A stretch of 18,568 bases of DNA, taken from contig JAEXAJ010000235.1 in assembly GCA_023458215.1 (NCBI GenBank), forward strand, positions 1-18,568, in the 5' to 3' direction. A program made the translations under genes and the position numbers. Origin of the DNA: Bacteroidota bacterium (lineage in GTDB: Bacteria; Bacteroidota; Bacteroidia; Bacteroidales; Bacteroidaceae). The notes under the pieces are model-generated. The model was not told where the DNA came from. It saw nothing but the letters and a program-made list of their open reading frames with translations, and did no database searches. Positions 8,036-17,588 of the stretch are shown in pieces; within the stretch, counting starts at the first letter, position 1, and every line of letters starts with the position of its first letter.

Positions 8036-9952
8036 CTACTTAAATAACTTTTCGATATCTTCTTCTTTTAAAGTCGACAATACCGTTCGCCCGTCAGGCG
8101 TATAATTCGGCGTCGGACACGCAAAGAGATTATCTACCAAATTAGCCATTTCATCATTACTCAGCACTTGACCGTAAACAATAGCAGCGGCTCGCGCCAG
8201 TGTTAATGCAAGAATAGTATGTACTTCTTCTTTCACATCATTCCCTTTTTCGATAGCTGTATGCACCATACTGCGGACAAGCTCCACGGGATTCAAACCT
8301 TCGATGCCCGAAGGAATGCCATTGATGGCATAACTGCCACCACCTAATGGAGTCAATTCAAAACCTACGGCAGAAAAGTCATCCATAATACTTTCCAACA
8401 CTGCTGCTTCGGATGCGGGCAATTGTACAATCTCCGGAAACAATACACCTTGCGATACACCACGTTTTTCGCGTATCTGATTCATATACTGTTCAAACAA
8501 CACGCAGATATGCGCACGATGCTGGTCAATCAGCATGAGCCCCGATTTCACGGAAGTCAGGATAAAACGCCCTTTGTATTGGAAGTGCTGCGCACCTTTT
8601 TCAATGTTCACATTGCTACTATATAAGGTAGCAGGTGCAGCCGGGATGTTATCAGTTGGTTCCGGAAGATAGGGTTCTCTACCTTCGTCTACCGCTTCGG
8701 CGGGAGTAGACGGGATAGTCCAGTTTTCTTCTATCGACGGTTCATTCATCTTACTGGATTTCTCCATACCGGAATAAAGCTCCTCCCACTCCATCTTTGG
8801 ACGGGAATAATCTTTACCGCCACCGTAAGCAGTAGCGGATGAACTTTTAAAAGGATTAAAATCAGTATTATAATGTACCTTAGGTGGCTCTATCGGACGT
8901 GTTTGCTCAAACGCAGGAATATCAGGCATATCTTCCGTATCGAAGTCAATGGTAGGCACAGCATTGAACTTACCCAGTGATTCTTTTACTGAAGCCGACA
9001 ATATTTGCCAAATGGCCTGTTCGTTCTCAAACTTGATTTCAGTCTTCGTAGGATGAATATTTACATCGATATTAGCCGGATCTACTTCAAAATAGATAAA
9101 GTAGGAAATTTGTTCGCCTGCCGGAATAAGCTGTTCATAAGCGTCCATCACTGCCTTATGGAAATAAGGATGCCGCATGTAACGCCCGTTCACAAAGAAA
9201 TACTGATGAGCGCCTTTTTTTCGTGCAGTCTCCGGTTTGGCTACAAAACCCGAAACTTTTACCATTGTAGTATCTACCTCTACTGACAACAACTGCTGGT
9301 TCAGTTTTTTACCAAATACAGTCATGATGCGCTGACGTAGCGGCATAACGGGCAGGTTGAACAACTCTGTATCGTTGCTATACAAATAAAAAGCAACTTC
9401 AGGATGTACCAGTGCTATCCGTTCAAACTCAGTCAGGATATTACTCAACTCCGTAGAGTTAGCTTTTAAGAATTTACGGCGGGCAGGTATATTAAAAAAC
9501 AAGTTCTTTACGGAGAAGTTACTTCCCTTAGGGCATGATACCGTTTCCTGCGTTTCTACTTTAGAACCGGCAATCAATAAGCGCGTACCCAATTCTTCAC
9601 TAGCAGGACGCGTTTTCAACTCAACTTCCGCTACTGCAGCAATAGATGCCAACGCCTCGCCACGAAACCCCATCGTGCGCAAAGCAAACAGATCGTTAGC
9701 TTCGCGTATCTTGGACGTTGCATGTCGCTCGAAAGAGAGGCGTGCATCTGTCTCAGACATGCCCTTCCCGTCATCGATAACCTGAATGTTCGTTTTTCCG
9801 GCGTCGGTTACTAAAACATGTATTTCCCGAGCTTCGGCATCAATCGCATTTTCTACCAATTCTTTAATAACGGATGCCGGTCGCTGTATCACCTCTCCGG
9901 CAGCAATCTGATTGGCAACCGAATCGGGCAGCAAATGAATGATATCGCTCAT
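8036..9952 (-). CDS. mutL: DNA mismatch repair protein MutL
   Basis: MutL is an ATP-driven clamp linking MutS mismatch recognition to later repair steps. I start at the ATG at 9952 ([21 protein letters not shown]), giving 638 aa; a TTG two codons upstream is open but a less likely start. The N-terminal GHKL ATPase motifs are complete: [10 protein letters not shown] (E31, N35, D38), DDGKGM (60-65), RHATSKI (76-82) and GFRGEAL (95-101). Residues about 330-440 form a Pro/Ser/Glu-rich linker. In the C-terminal dimerisation domain the metal-binding motif DQHAxxE(x4)E reads [12 protein letters not shown] (D476-E487), so the central Glu is replaced by Ile. The CPHGRP-type motif is instead [11 protein letters not shown]. 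Endonuclease activity is therefore doubtful. It is the last gene of a six-gene run, 46 bases after the 98-aa membrane protein. Confidence 0.95.
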   Translation of the reverse strand: MSDIIHLLPDSVANQIAAGEVIQRPASVIKELVENAIDAEAREIHVLVTDAGKTNIQVIDDGKGMSETDARLSFERHATSKIREANDLFALRTMGFRGEALASIAAVAEVELKTRPASEELGTRLLIAGSKVETQETVSCPKGSNFSVKNLFFNIPARRKFLKANSTELSNILTEFERIALVHPEVAFYLYSNDTELFNLPVMPLRQRIMTVFGKKLNQQLLSVEVDTTMVKVSGFVAKPETARKKGAHQYFFVNGRYMRHPYFHKAVMDAYEQLIPAGEQISYFIYFEVDPANIDVNIHPTKTEIKFENEQAIWQILSASVKESLGKFNAVPTIDFDTEDMPDIPAFEQTRPIEPPKVHYNTDFNPFKSSSATAYGGGKDYSRPKMEWEELYSGMEKSSKMNEPSIEENWTIPSTPAEAVDEGREPYLPEPTDNIPAAPATLYSSNVNIEKGAQHFQYKGRFILTSVKSGLMLIDQHRAHICVLFEQYMNQIREKRGVSQGVLFPEIVQLPASEAAVLESIMDDFSAVGFELTPLGGGSYAINGIPSGIEGLNPVELVRSMVHTAIEKGNDVKEEVHTILALTLARAAAIVYGQVLSNDEMANLVDNLFACPTPNYTPDGRTVLSTLKEEDIEKLFK

Positions 9953-9956
9953 TGAC

Positions 9957-9984
9957 AAATTATAAGTTATGAGTTACAAGTTAT
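9957..9984. repeat. Four 7-base tandem units before mutL
   Basis: The plus strand reads AAATTAT, AAGTTAT, GAGTTAC, AAGTTAT in direct succession, a degenerate 7-base repeat ending four bases from the mutL ATG. It fills most of the 46-base gap to the gene upstream. No function is evident; it may alter the translation-start region of mutL. Confidence 0.5.
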
Positions 9985-9998
9985 AAATATACCACTAA

Positions 9999-10295
9999 TC
10001 AGAATGTCCAGCTACCTGTTTGTAGATAGTGCCACAAGAAAATGAGAAGAGCTATCAATACCAGGATCATACCTAAATGTATGGGCTTACGTCCACTCTG
10101 TTTACGTCGTTTCAAGTGGGTGGTTCCTTCTACAAACTTTCCACGGATATCTTCGGGCGTAAACTTCTTTTCGGGAAGCATTCCTAATTCGCGTTTGGCT
10201 TTCTCTTCCATCTTCGCTAATTTCTCTTTCCGTTCATCTACATAGATGTATTGGTGATTAAAGCCGCGGGGCTTCCGCATTTTAAACATTGCCAT
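9999..10295 (-). CDS. Small one-helix membrane protein of unknown function (98 aa)
   Basis: I do not recognise a named family. The first 70 residues are very basic and polar (KMRKPRGF, KEKLAKMEEKAKRE, THLKRRKQSGRKP), including a probable short charged helix near residues 20-38. One hydrophobic segment (about 74-91, LGMILVLIALLIFLWHYL) is a probable membrane helix near the C-terminus. The positive charge before the helix predicts a cytoplasmic N-terminus and a very short outside tail. The ATG lies four bases past the stop of the OstA-like gene, which argues for translational coupling and a real gene. ATG codons at residues 3 and 6 are alternative starts. Its neighbours tie it to the envelope operon, but no reaction or partner can be read from the sequence. 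Confidence 0.8.
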   Translation of the reverse strand: MAMFKMRKPRGFNHQYIYVDERKEKLAKMEEKAKRELGMLPEKKFTPEDIRGKFVEGTTHLKRRKQSGRKPIHLGMILVLIALLIFLWHYLQTGSWTF

Positions 10296-10299
10296 AGCA

Positions 10300-12024
10300 C
10301 TACTTATTATTACGTTTGATATGCATATTCCTTGGCGAAGTTACAGGTTTCCGGTCACTCTTCTGCAAAGTCTCACCAGCTTTTTTACCTCGCCACTCAA
10401 AGATATCCTCCTTATCACGCGGACGAATATAGTCGAACCATGCAAAAGAAGCCAGTTTATATTTATCCGGTGGAATCTGAGTCATGGGATACATTGTACC
10501 ACTGGCTTTGCCTATAAACGAACCTCGCTCCATGCGACGATCTTTCAACAACATCCGCAGGAAACCACCCTCAGTATAATCAAGTCCGATCAACGAACTA
10601 TCTTTCTCCTCTACCGGATAGTAGATAACCAGTACATTACCGTTCACATCTACCTGACGCATCTCACCTTTTTCAAAGAATGCCTTCATCTCTTTACCGG
10701 CCACCTGATTATAGTGAATGCTATCTTTCCTCTCTATAGCTAAAGCCTGATTGATGATATGTGCCCAGTCAATAGTACTATCGTTCATATAGACTTTGAT
10801 TTCTTCACCCAGCAATTGCTGGTTACCATTCCAAACAATCGGATCAGTGTACATAGTCATACAAGAATCTTTAGAATTATAGACCAGTGAATCGCATACA
10901 GCTTGTACATCAGTACGATATGCACGTACTTTATGATAAACACGCATTTCGCGATACATGGAATCCGTATCGAGGTTATAGGTAATCAGTCGCAATGTAT
11001 CGCCATGCATATAAAGGCTGTCACCTTGCGAGTAATCTATGGCGACCGCACGTTGCGTAGCCAAGGCATTTCCGGTCAGTTCATTGTAAAAGCAATAGTT
11101 GCCGGTAAGCATATTCTTGTTGACAGTATCGTTCATCACGACATTATCAAAAGCTTCGCCATAACCTAGTTTACGGTCATAATAAAGACTGTCGCCGGTC
11201 AGCCGTTTGCCTTCGTTGGTCAATACGGAGCGATCCAGCAGCTGGGCTTGATCGGTTGTCGTATTATATTCGCCACGTTCAGAATAGATATGATTATTAT
11301 CGCTCACAATATCAGAAGGTCCCAAAATTGTTGCGATCTTGCTCAATGTGCTATATTTCAATGTATCAGAAGTCAGCACAAATTGTGGATTAACCAACTT
11401 TACATCATGGTTAAACACAGCTAGTTTGGTAGCCGGACTATATTCGCCCCATTCGGAAGTAAGTACATTTTCTTCATCGGTCAACGTACCACCTTCGAAA
11501 TAGTAACCCAAGTTATACAACCGGTCATAGTTCAAGCTATCAGTGGTTAACTCTGTTTTTCGGTTAATCATACGCACGTTTTCGCGTATCATTGCCAATT
11601 GAGACATACCATCATAGTACAAGTAATCGCCATAGATGAACAAAGTATCCCCTTGCTCCATGCGTACATTACCAAAAGCCTCAACAGAATTACTTTTTTC
11701 GAAGATCAAAGCACTGTCGCAAAACATGTACATACTATCATGTTTCATTCGAACCGAACCGATCAAGACTTGTACATCAGGTCGCTGTTGCTTATCTGCC
11801 TGTGCCTCATCGGCATACAACAAATCCACACGGGTTTTCTTTTTTTTAGTAGTTCCCGTATTCTTCTGCTCGGCGGATGCTTCAGTCTTCTTTTTCTCCG
11901 GAGCATCAGCACTCTTCTTCTTGTCCTGAGCACTCAATAAACACATACCAAACAGGCATAGAATGCCTGCAAGTAGGTATCTATGCCTGAAAAGGAGATG
12001 TTTTCTTGTATCTTTCTTTTGCAT
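10300..12024 (-). CDS. OstA-like protein, LptA/LptD N-terminal beta-jellyroll family
   Basis: This 574-aa protein resembles the Bacteroidota OstA-like family, related to LptA and the periplasmic part of LptD, which carry lipopolysaccharide across the periplasm. After a basic start, a hydrophobic signal segment (about residues 15-32, LLAGILCLFGMCLLSAQ) is followed by a Lys/Glu/Ala-rich linker (33-65). The body has many short strand repeats typical of the OstA fold, with recurring phrases such as DSLYYD, DSLNYD, GDSLYMHGDTL and EAFGNVRM. The C-terminus (about 540-574) is basic and disordered-looking. It has no LptD-type barrel, so it is not a full LptD. It starts 27 bases after the 455-aa SurA-like gene. 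Encoding an LPS-transport protein beside SurA-type chaperones fits an outer-membrane assembly operon. The exact division of labour with other Lpt proteins cannot be told. Confidence 0.85.
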   Translation of the reverse strand: MQKKDTRKHLLFRHRYLLAGILCLFGMCLLSAQDKKKSADAPEKKKTEASAEQKNTGTTKKKKTRVDLLYADEAQADKQQRPDVQVLIGSVRMKHDSMYMFCDSALIFEKSNSVEAFGNVRMEQGDTLFIYGDYLYYDGMSQLAMIRENVRMINRKTELTTDSLNYDRLYNLGYYFEGGTLTDEENVLTSEWGEYSPATKLAVFNHDVKLVNPQFVLTSDTLKYSTLSKIATILGPSDIVSDNNHIYSERGEYNTTTDQAQLLDRSVLTNEGKRLTGDSLYYDRKLGYGEAFDNVVMNDTVNKNMLTGNYCFYNELTGNALATQRAVAIDYSQGDSLYMHGDTLRLITYNLDTDSMYREMRVYHKVRAYRTDVQAVCDSLVYNSKDSCMTMYTDPIVWNGNQQLLGEEIKVYMNDSTIDWAHIINQALAIERKDSIHYNQVAGKEMKAFFEKGEMRQVDVNGNVLVIYYPVEEKDSSLIGLDYTEGGFLRMLLKDRRMERGSFIGKASGTMYPMTQIPPDKYKLASFAWFDYIRPRDKEDIFEWRGKKAGETLQKSDRKPVTSPRNMHIKRNNK

Positions 12025-12051
12025 ACAAAAGTTTATGTAAACCCGTCCGGA

Positions 12052-13419
12052 TTAGTCTTTAATCCAGCCCGGATACTTAAATGTACAGTTATTCTTCCAA
12101 TCGTCTTTGATACGTACATAAGTATGTTTCTGCTTTTCGCGTATCCACTTATCCAACAGTTCATCACGACGTTTTTCCAATACAATTTCCTTTAAGTTCT
12201 GATAGTCATCAGAAATAGTTGCCTTATGACCGGTAGTGCGACTCTTCAGTTTCACAATTACACACTCTTCTTTACCCGTTTTCTGCGGAATCATTGTAAA
12301 CGCTTCGGATATTTCACCAACTTTCATTTTATCTACCACCTTGGCAATTTCAGGAGGAAGTTCCTGCATCTCGAATTTGGAAGTATTGGTATTCGGGTTC
12401 GGCAGCAAACCGTGGTTGTTGCGCGTATCCTTATCTTGCGAAAGTATGGATGCAGCTTCTTCAAACGTAAATTTGTTATTACGGATATCATCGGCTATAG
12501 AATCCAATCGTGCATTACCGGCTATCAAAGCTTCTTCGGGTACATGAGGCTTCAGCAAGATATGACGCACCTTTATACGGTCACCACGTTTTTCCATCAG
12601 TTGGATAATATGAAAACCATATTCAGATTCTACAATTTTAGAAACCTTATTCGGGTCTTGCAGGTTGAAAGCCACATTGGCAAAAGCAGGGTCTAAGTAA
12701 CCACGTCCGGTAAACGGCATTTCACCACCGTTAATAGCGGTACCACGGTCGTCAGAATACAAACGTGCTAACATAGAAAAGCTCTCGCCTTTATTGACAC
12801 GTTCAGTATAATCACGCAAACGCGCCTTTACATCCTCAATTTCATCCAACGGAATCTTAGGTTGTTGGGTAATGATCTGTACTTCCACCTGAGTAGGGAT
12901 GTAAGGAATACTATCCTGCGGAAGATCCTTGAAGTAACGGCGTACCTCAGCCGGAGTAATCTTAATTTCTCCTACCAGCTTCTGCTGCATTTTCTGCACC
13001 TTCAAACCTTCACGGGCATTATCACGCAAGGTTTCACGAATCTGGCTGGAAGTCTTGTTAAAGTACTCTTCCATTTTTTCACGCGAACCGATATTCGTAA
13101 TATACATGTTCGTCATGTAGTCTACACGTTGGATTACTTCACTTTCAGGCACCTCTATACTATCGAGTGCAGCCTGATGAAGATACAACTTCTGTACAGC
13201 TATCTCTTCGGGTATTACACAATAAGGATCACGGTCAAACTTACGTCCTTCGTACAAAGCACTCATACGTGCCTCCTCAACTTCGGACTTCAATATAGCC
13301 TCGTCGCCTACTACCCAAACTACCTCGTCAATCACGTTGTCTTGTCCATATACGGCAGAACCGGCTAATAACGTCAAGGCAAATAAAACTACAAACTTAA
13401 AGTTCATACACATTCTCAT
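12052..13419 (-). CDS. SurA-like periplasmic peptidyl-prolyl isomerase with two parvulin domains
   Basis: This 455-aa protein probably folds or escorts outer-membrane proteins in the periplasm. A signal peptide (NFKFVVLFALTLLAGSAVYG, ending near residue 25) precedes a SurA N-terminal helical domain (about 27-170: VVGDEAILKSEVEEA, QKLYLHQAALDSIEVPESEV). The first parvulin (PpiC) domain spans about 175-280 and looks canonical: YSDDRGTAINGGEMPFTGRG, then LDPAFANVAF and ESEYGFHIIQLME. The second (about 283-400) begins IKVRHILLKP and is more divergent. This is close to the layout of E. coli SurA, making it the best SurA candidate of the three neighbours. Start codons at 13419, 13413 and 13407 are all possible; the last (MNFKFV) leaves the cleanest signal peptide. 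It lies 15 bases after the lipoprotein gene. Confidence 0.9.
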   Translation of the reverse strand: MRMCMNFKFVVLFALTLLAGSAVYGQDNVIDEVVWVVGDEAILKSEVEEARMSALYEGRKFDRDPYCVIPEEIAVQKLYLHQAALDSIEVPESEVIQRVDYMTNMYITNIGSREKMEEYFNKTSSQIRETLRDNAREGLKVQKMQQKLVGEIKITPAEVRRYFKDLPQDSIPYIPTQVEVQIITQQPKIPLDEIEDVKARLRDYTERVNKGESFSMLARLYSDDRGTAINGGEMPFTGRGYLDPAFANVAFNLQDPNKVSKIVESEYGFHIIQLMEKRGDRIKVRHILLKPHVPEEALIAGNARLDSIADDIRNNKFTFEEAASILSQDKDTRNNHGLLPNPNTNTSKFEMQELPPEIAKVVDKMKVGEISEAFTMIPQKTGKEECVIVKLKSRTTGHKATISDDYQNLKEIVLEKRRDELLDKWIREKQKHTYVRIKDDWKNNCTFKYPGWIKD

Positions 13420-13434
13420 TCTTGGGGTCTTATA

Positions 13435-14280
13435 CTAATAATATTTAATTTTATCTCTTTTCACTGCACGTTGATACAAGTCATCTTTTACTTGCTTCAT
13501 AAAATCGACTTGCTTCACATTAAGCAACATATCTTTTACTTGAACACGAGCAAATTCATACGGTTCTTGTTCTCCAATCGGGCGATAATCGCTTACATTC
13601 AAAAAATAATAGTAAGCCGTATCTTTCAACTCCACATGTCGGTTCTTATCAAGATAACCTTCCACATCGGGCACTTTCAATGGAATTAAATCCAAAACTT
13701 CTGAAACCGGTACCCATTTGTCGTAAAAATACTCATATTTCACAGCATTCTGCAAACTGTACTTCTCCAGATGTTCTACTGCATCTTGAGTTTCCGTCTT
13801 GTACCAACGGCGAACGTTAGCCAATTGCGGAGCGGTCAGCGGCACTTTTATGAATAACCCTTTCATCAAAGGACGCTCTACTTTAAAAAGCGTCAGGTTC
13901 TTTTCATAATAGTCCTGGAGCTCCTCCTCCGAAATTTCTTCTGAAAGACGCTGATGTATCAAAGCCTGTTGATAAGTATGCATTATCAACGCTTTACGAT
14001 AATTCTCTACAAGCTTTTCTATTTCTGTATTATTGGGTATGTTACTTTGAGCTTTGTCATACAGCAAGATATCTTCTACCCAGTTGCGGATGTAATGCTC
14101 AGCAAACAGTAAGCTGTCATCTTTTGATAAATTCGCAGGTAATACTGCCTGCAAATCTTCTCGATAAAGGAAATTTCCATCGAACTCCACTAATGGGGTC
14201 TGCCCCTTATGGTCGTCGTTTCGTTGACTACAGGCCATACAGAGAAGAATACATAAAAGCCCAAAGCAGGTTGTTCGCAT
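13435..14280 (-). CDS. SurA/PpiC-like lipoprotein, degenerate foldase
   Basis: This 281-aa protein is a predicted lipoprotein: a hydrophobic signal (FGLLCILLCMAC) ends in a lipobox with the lipidated Cys at 17. SQRNDD follows, an acidic stretch resembling the Bacteroidota signal that sends lipoproteins to the surface (inferred). Residues about 30-135 look like the SurA N-terminal chaperone helices (NWVEDILLYDKAQ, SEEISEEELQDYYEKN). From about 138 the order of elements follows a parvulin domain, but the GG and FG-H signatures of active PpiC are missing, so it probably binds clients without isomerising prolines. The gene lies between two SurA-like genes and very likely shares their transcript and substrates. 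Its exact function is unknown. Confidence 0.8.
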   Translation of the reverse strand: MRTTCFGLLCILLCMACSQRNDDHKGQTPLVEFDGNFLYREDLQAVLPANLSKDDSLLFAEHYIRNWVEDILLYDKAQSNIPNNTEIEKLVENYRKALIMHTYQQALIHQRLSEEISEEELQDYYEKNLTLFKVERPLMKGLFIKVPLTAPQLANVRRWYKTETQDAVEHLEKYSLQNAVKYEYFYDKWVPVSEVLDLIPLKVPDVEGYLDKNRHVELKDTAYYYFLNVSDYRPIGEQEPYEFARVQVKDMLLNVKQVDFMKQVKDDLYQRAVKRDKIKYY

Positions 14281-14338
14281 CAGCTACTGATATTTTACTT
14301 TATTTCGAGGTACGAAGATAGTGCTTTAATTGGTTGCA

Positions 14339-15883
14339 TCAGTGATTATTAACTGTTTTTAAAACCTCTTGGTTTATTTCAACCTTACCAGAGGCACGCA
14401 GACCGGTTATCCAACGCTGCTCCAGATAGTCCTGATAGTCGGAAAGAAGCTGTTCACCAACCTCTTTATAATCCTCGGGGCCTTTCACTTTTTTACCCAA
14501 AGCAACAGTAAAGGGAAATGACATTTGAGGAATAGACCGTCCTGTTTTAAAAATCAAATCATCAACAGACAAATTATCACCGGGAGCAAATAAACCAACC
14601 TCAGCCTGTATTTGTGGAACAGCCCCTGCATTAAAAGTCAAACGAATAGCGTCCAACCACTCTTTTTCCGGCAATTGTTTCAGAAATTTACGGGCTTGTT
14701 TTGCTACACGTTTATTCACACAATTCAGCACAACACCTTTAAATTTGGATTCTTTCCAATGATAATCCGATCGGTGATCGTCAAAATAAGCTTTCAACCC
14801 ACTTTCATTCATCTTACTTTTGACTTCACGATTATTGATTTCACTCAATAAAAGACCGTCACGGTACTCTTGCACCTGCAAACGGAATTCCGGATGTTTC
14901 TGTTCCAAACGATCTTTTTCATAATCCAACACCGATTTCATGACAAAGTCATTAAACTGGCGCCTCACTCCTGCAGGATGGGCAGTAGCAAATCGGGCAA
15001 ATTCGTTTCCGGTATATGCCTTATTTGCTAAGGTAAATAGAGTACGAGAAGTCTGACCTTTAGTAATAAGTTCATCCAGTGCAGCCTTATCAGGAACATA
15101 CTGATACTCTTTTTTAAGTTTTTCAACCAATGCCTCGGTTCCACGGTCCATACGATGATGCCCTATTTGCCGACGAATGATTTCATCCTTCACTTCTTCA
15201 AACGAAGGAGCATCTTTTCTTTCAAGTACTTTTACAATATGAATGCCTTGGGGAGTAAGGAACGGGCGGGACACTTCTCCGGTTCGCAGCTTAAAGACTT
15301 CATCTTCAAATTCTGTAGGCATTTCCAACCTGCTTACCCAAAACGGCTTCTGTTCTTCGGAAAATTTTCTCACAAAAGTATCGAAGTTCACACTTCCGTC
15401 TCCTTTCATGAGCACCACATATATGGAATCCATTTGAGCTTCCACCTGACGTAATTTACCACCTAAAACATTTTGCGGGATAGGTTTATAGATATGACTG
15501 ACAAATACTTGTTCCAAACGTTTATTGGCTTTCATCTTATCATAATATTGGCGGGCAATTTGCTCGGCAGTCTCTCCATCGGTCAAGTAAGATTCGGTCA
15601 ACCTATTTCTAAACGCATCTAAACGAACTTGAAAAGCACGAATGGTATCCATACCTACTGCTTCAGCCGCCTCTATTTTTAGTTTGGTATTTACAAACAA
15701 ATCTGCATACTCTTTCGGAGTCTTTTGACCCGTTCGCGTAAGCTTACTATTTTTATTGTAGTAGTATTCAAACTCAGAACGGAGTATCTCTTTTCCATTA
15801 ATACGCATCAATACCGGATCTTGTTGGGCAACGGCAGTGAAACTAAAGCAAAAAAACACGTAAGTCAATATTTGTCTTATCAT
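14339..15883 (-). CDS. Periplasmic PpiC-type peptidyl-prolyl isomerase / SurA-like chaperone
   Basis: This 514-aa protein starts with a signal peptide (MIRQILTYVFFCFSFTAVAQQ). A SurA-like helical region follows (about 22-115: INGKEILRSEFEYYYNK, LFVNTKLKIEAAEAVGMD). Residues about 118-240 form a PpiC parvulin domain, seen in FDTFVRKFSEEQ, LEMPTEFEDEVFKLRTGEVS and TPQGIHIVKVLE. The remaining 270 residues are mostly charged helix with a possible second, degenerate parvulin-like segment near 365-480. It resembles Bacteroidota peptidylprolyl isomerases that assist outer-membrane proteins. It is the first gene of the six-gene run, about 58 bases after a -7 box and a terminator of guaB, so it probably sets expression of the cluster. 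The family call is firm, the substrate unknown. Confidence 0.88.
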   Translation of the reverse strand: MIRQILTYVFFCFSFTAVAQQDPVLMRINGKEILRSEFEYYYNKNSKLTRTGQKTPKEYADLFVNTKLKIEAAEAVGMDTIRAFQVRLDAFRNRLTESYLTDGETAEQIARQYYDKMKANKRLEQVFVSHIYKPIPQNVLGGKLRQVEAQMDSIYVVLMKGDGSVNFDTFVRKFSEEQKPFWVSRLEMPTEFEDEVFKLRTGEVSRPFLTPQGIHIVKVLERKDAPSFEEVKDEIIRRQIGHHRMDRGTEALVEKLKKEYQYVPDKAALDELITKGQTSRTLFTLANKAYTGNEFARFATAHPAGVRRQFNDFVMKSVLDYEKDRLEQKHPEFRLQVQEYRDGLLLSEINNREVKSKMNESGLKAYFDDHRSDYHWKESKFKGVVLNCVNKRVAKQARKFLKQLPEKEWLDAIRLTFNAGAVPQIQAEVGLFAPGDNLSVDDLIFKTGRSIPQMSFPFTVALGKKVKGPEDYKEVGEQLLSDYQDYLEQRWITGLRASGKVEINQEVLKTVNNH

Positions 15884-15941
15884 AATCGCTTTTTATAAAA
15901 GCAAAACGATGGGCAGAAATAAGTGCCTCATTTTGCGACTC

Positions 15942-15949
15942 CAAAGATA
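15942..15949 (-). promoter_or_regulatory. Candidate -7 box of the foldase-OstA-mutL operon
   Basis: The minus strand reads TATCTTTG, an exact TAnnTTTG match, about 60 bases before the first foldase ATG. It directly follows the T-tract of the guaB terminator, so any -33 region would lie within that hairpin. No clear TTTG is present there. Confidence 0.5.
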
Positions 15950-15954
15950 TAAAA

Positions 15955-15986
15955 ATGCCCGGAAAGCTTTCATACTTTCCGGGCAT
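15955..15986 (-). terminator. Intrinsic terminator of guaB
   Basis: A perfect 12-bp GC-rich stem (15955-15966 with 15975-15986, ATGCCCGGAAAG) with an 8-base loop lies about 22 bases past the guaB stop. On the minus strand TTTTTATAT follows immediately, a classic U-tract. Confidence 0.9.
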
Positions 15987-16008
15987 ATATCTTCTTTTTT
16001 AACTACAC

Positions 16009-17496
<1,488 letters not shown>

Positions 17497-17505
17497 TTAA
17501 AATTT

Positions 17506-17556
17506 ATTGCGTGCAAATATACGGTTTTTATTCCATTCCGTATATCTGCACGCAAT
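17506..17556 (-). repeat. 19-bp inverted repeat in the recQ-guaB gap
   Basis: Arms 17506-17524 and 17538-17556 match at 18 of 19 positions around a 13-base loop; the single mismatch can pair as G-U in one strand's RNA. It sits 33 bases past the recQ stop and contains the probable guaB -7 box. The minus strand continues AAATTTTAAA, a weak terminator tail. It could end recQ transcription, bind a regulator of guaB, or both. Confidence 0.7.
17514..17521 (-). promoter_or_regulatory. Candidate guaB -7 box inside the inverted repeat
   Basis: The minus strand reads TATATTTG, an exact TAnnTTTG match, 29 bases before the guaB ATG. This would give a leader of about 25 bases. No convincing TTTG -33 element is seen at the usual spacing. 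Confidence 0.5.
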
Positions 17557-17588
17557 ATTTTTTTTCTTTTTTAAACGAAGGAAACGGG

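Noticed and set aside
9953..9958. TTG start for mutL two codons upstream
   Set aside because: The ATG at 9952 gives the usual [21 protein letters not shown]-terminus of this family, so the TTG is probably not used.
12226..13368. Plus-strand frames of 100-170 aa opposite the SurA-like gene
   Set aside because: They are antisense to a well-supported two-parvulin protein, rich in His, Phe and Tyr as expected for shadow frames.
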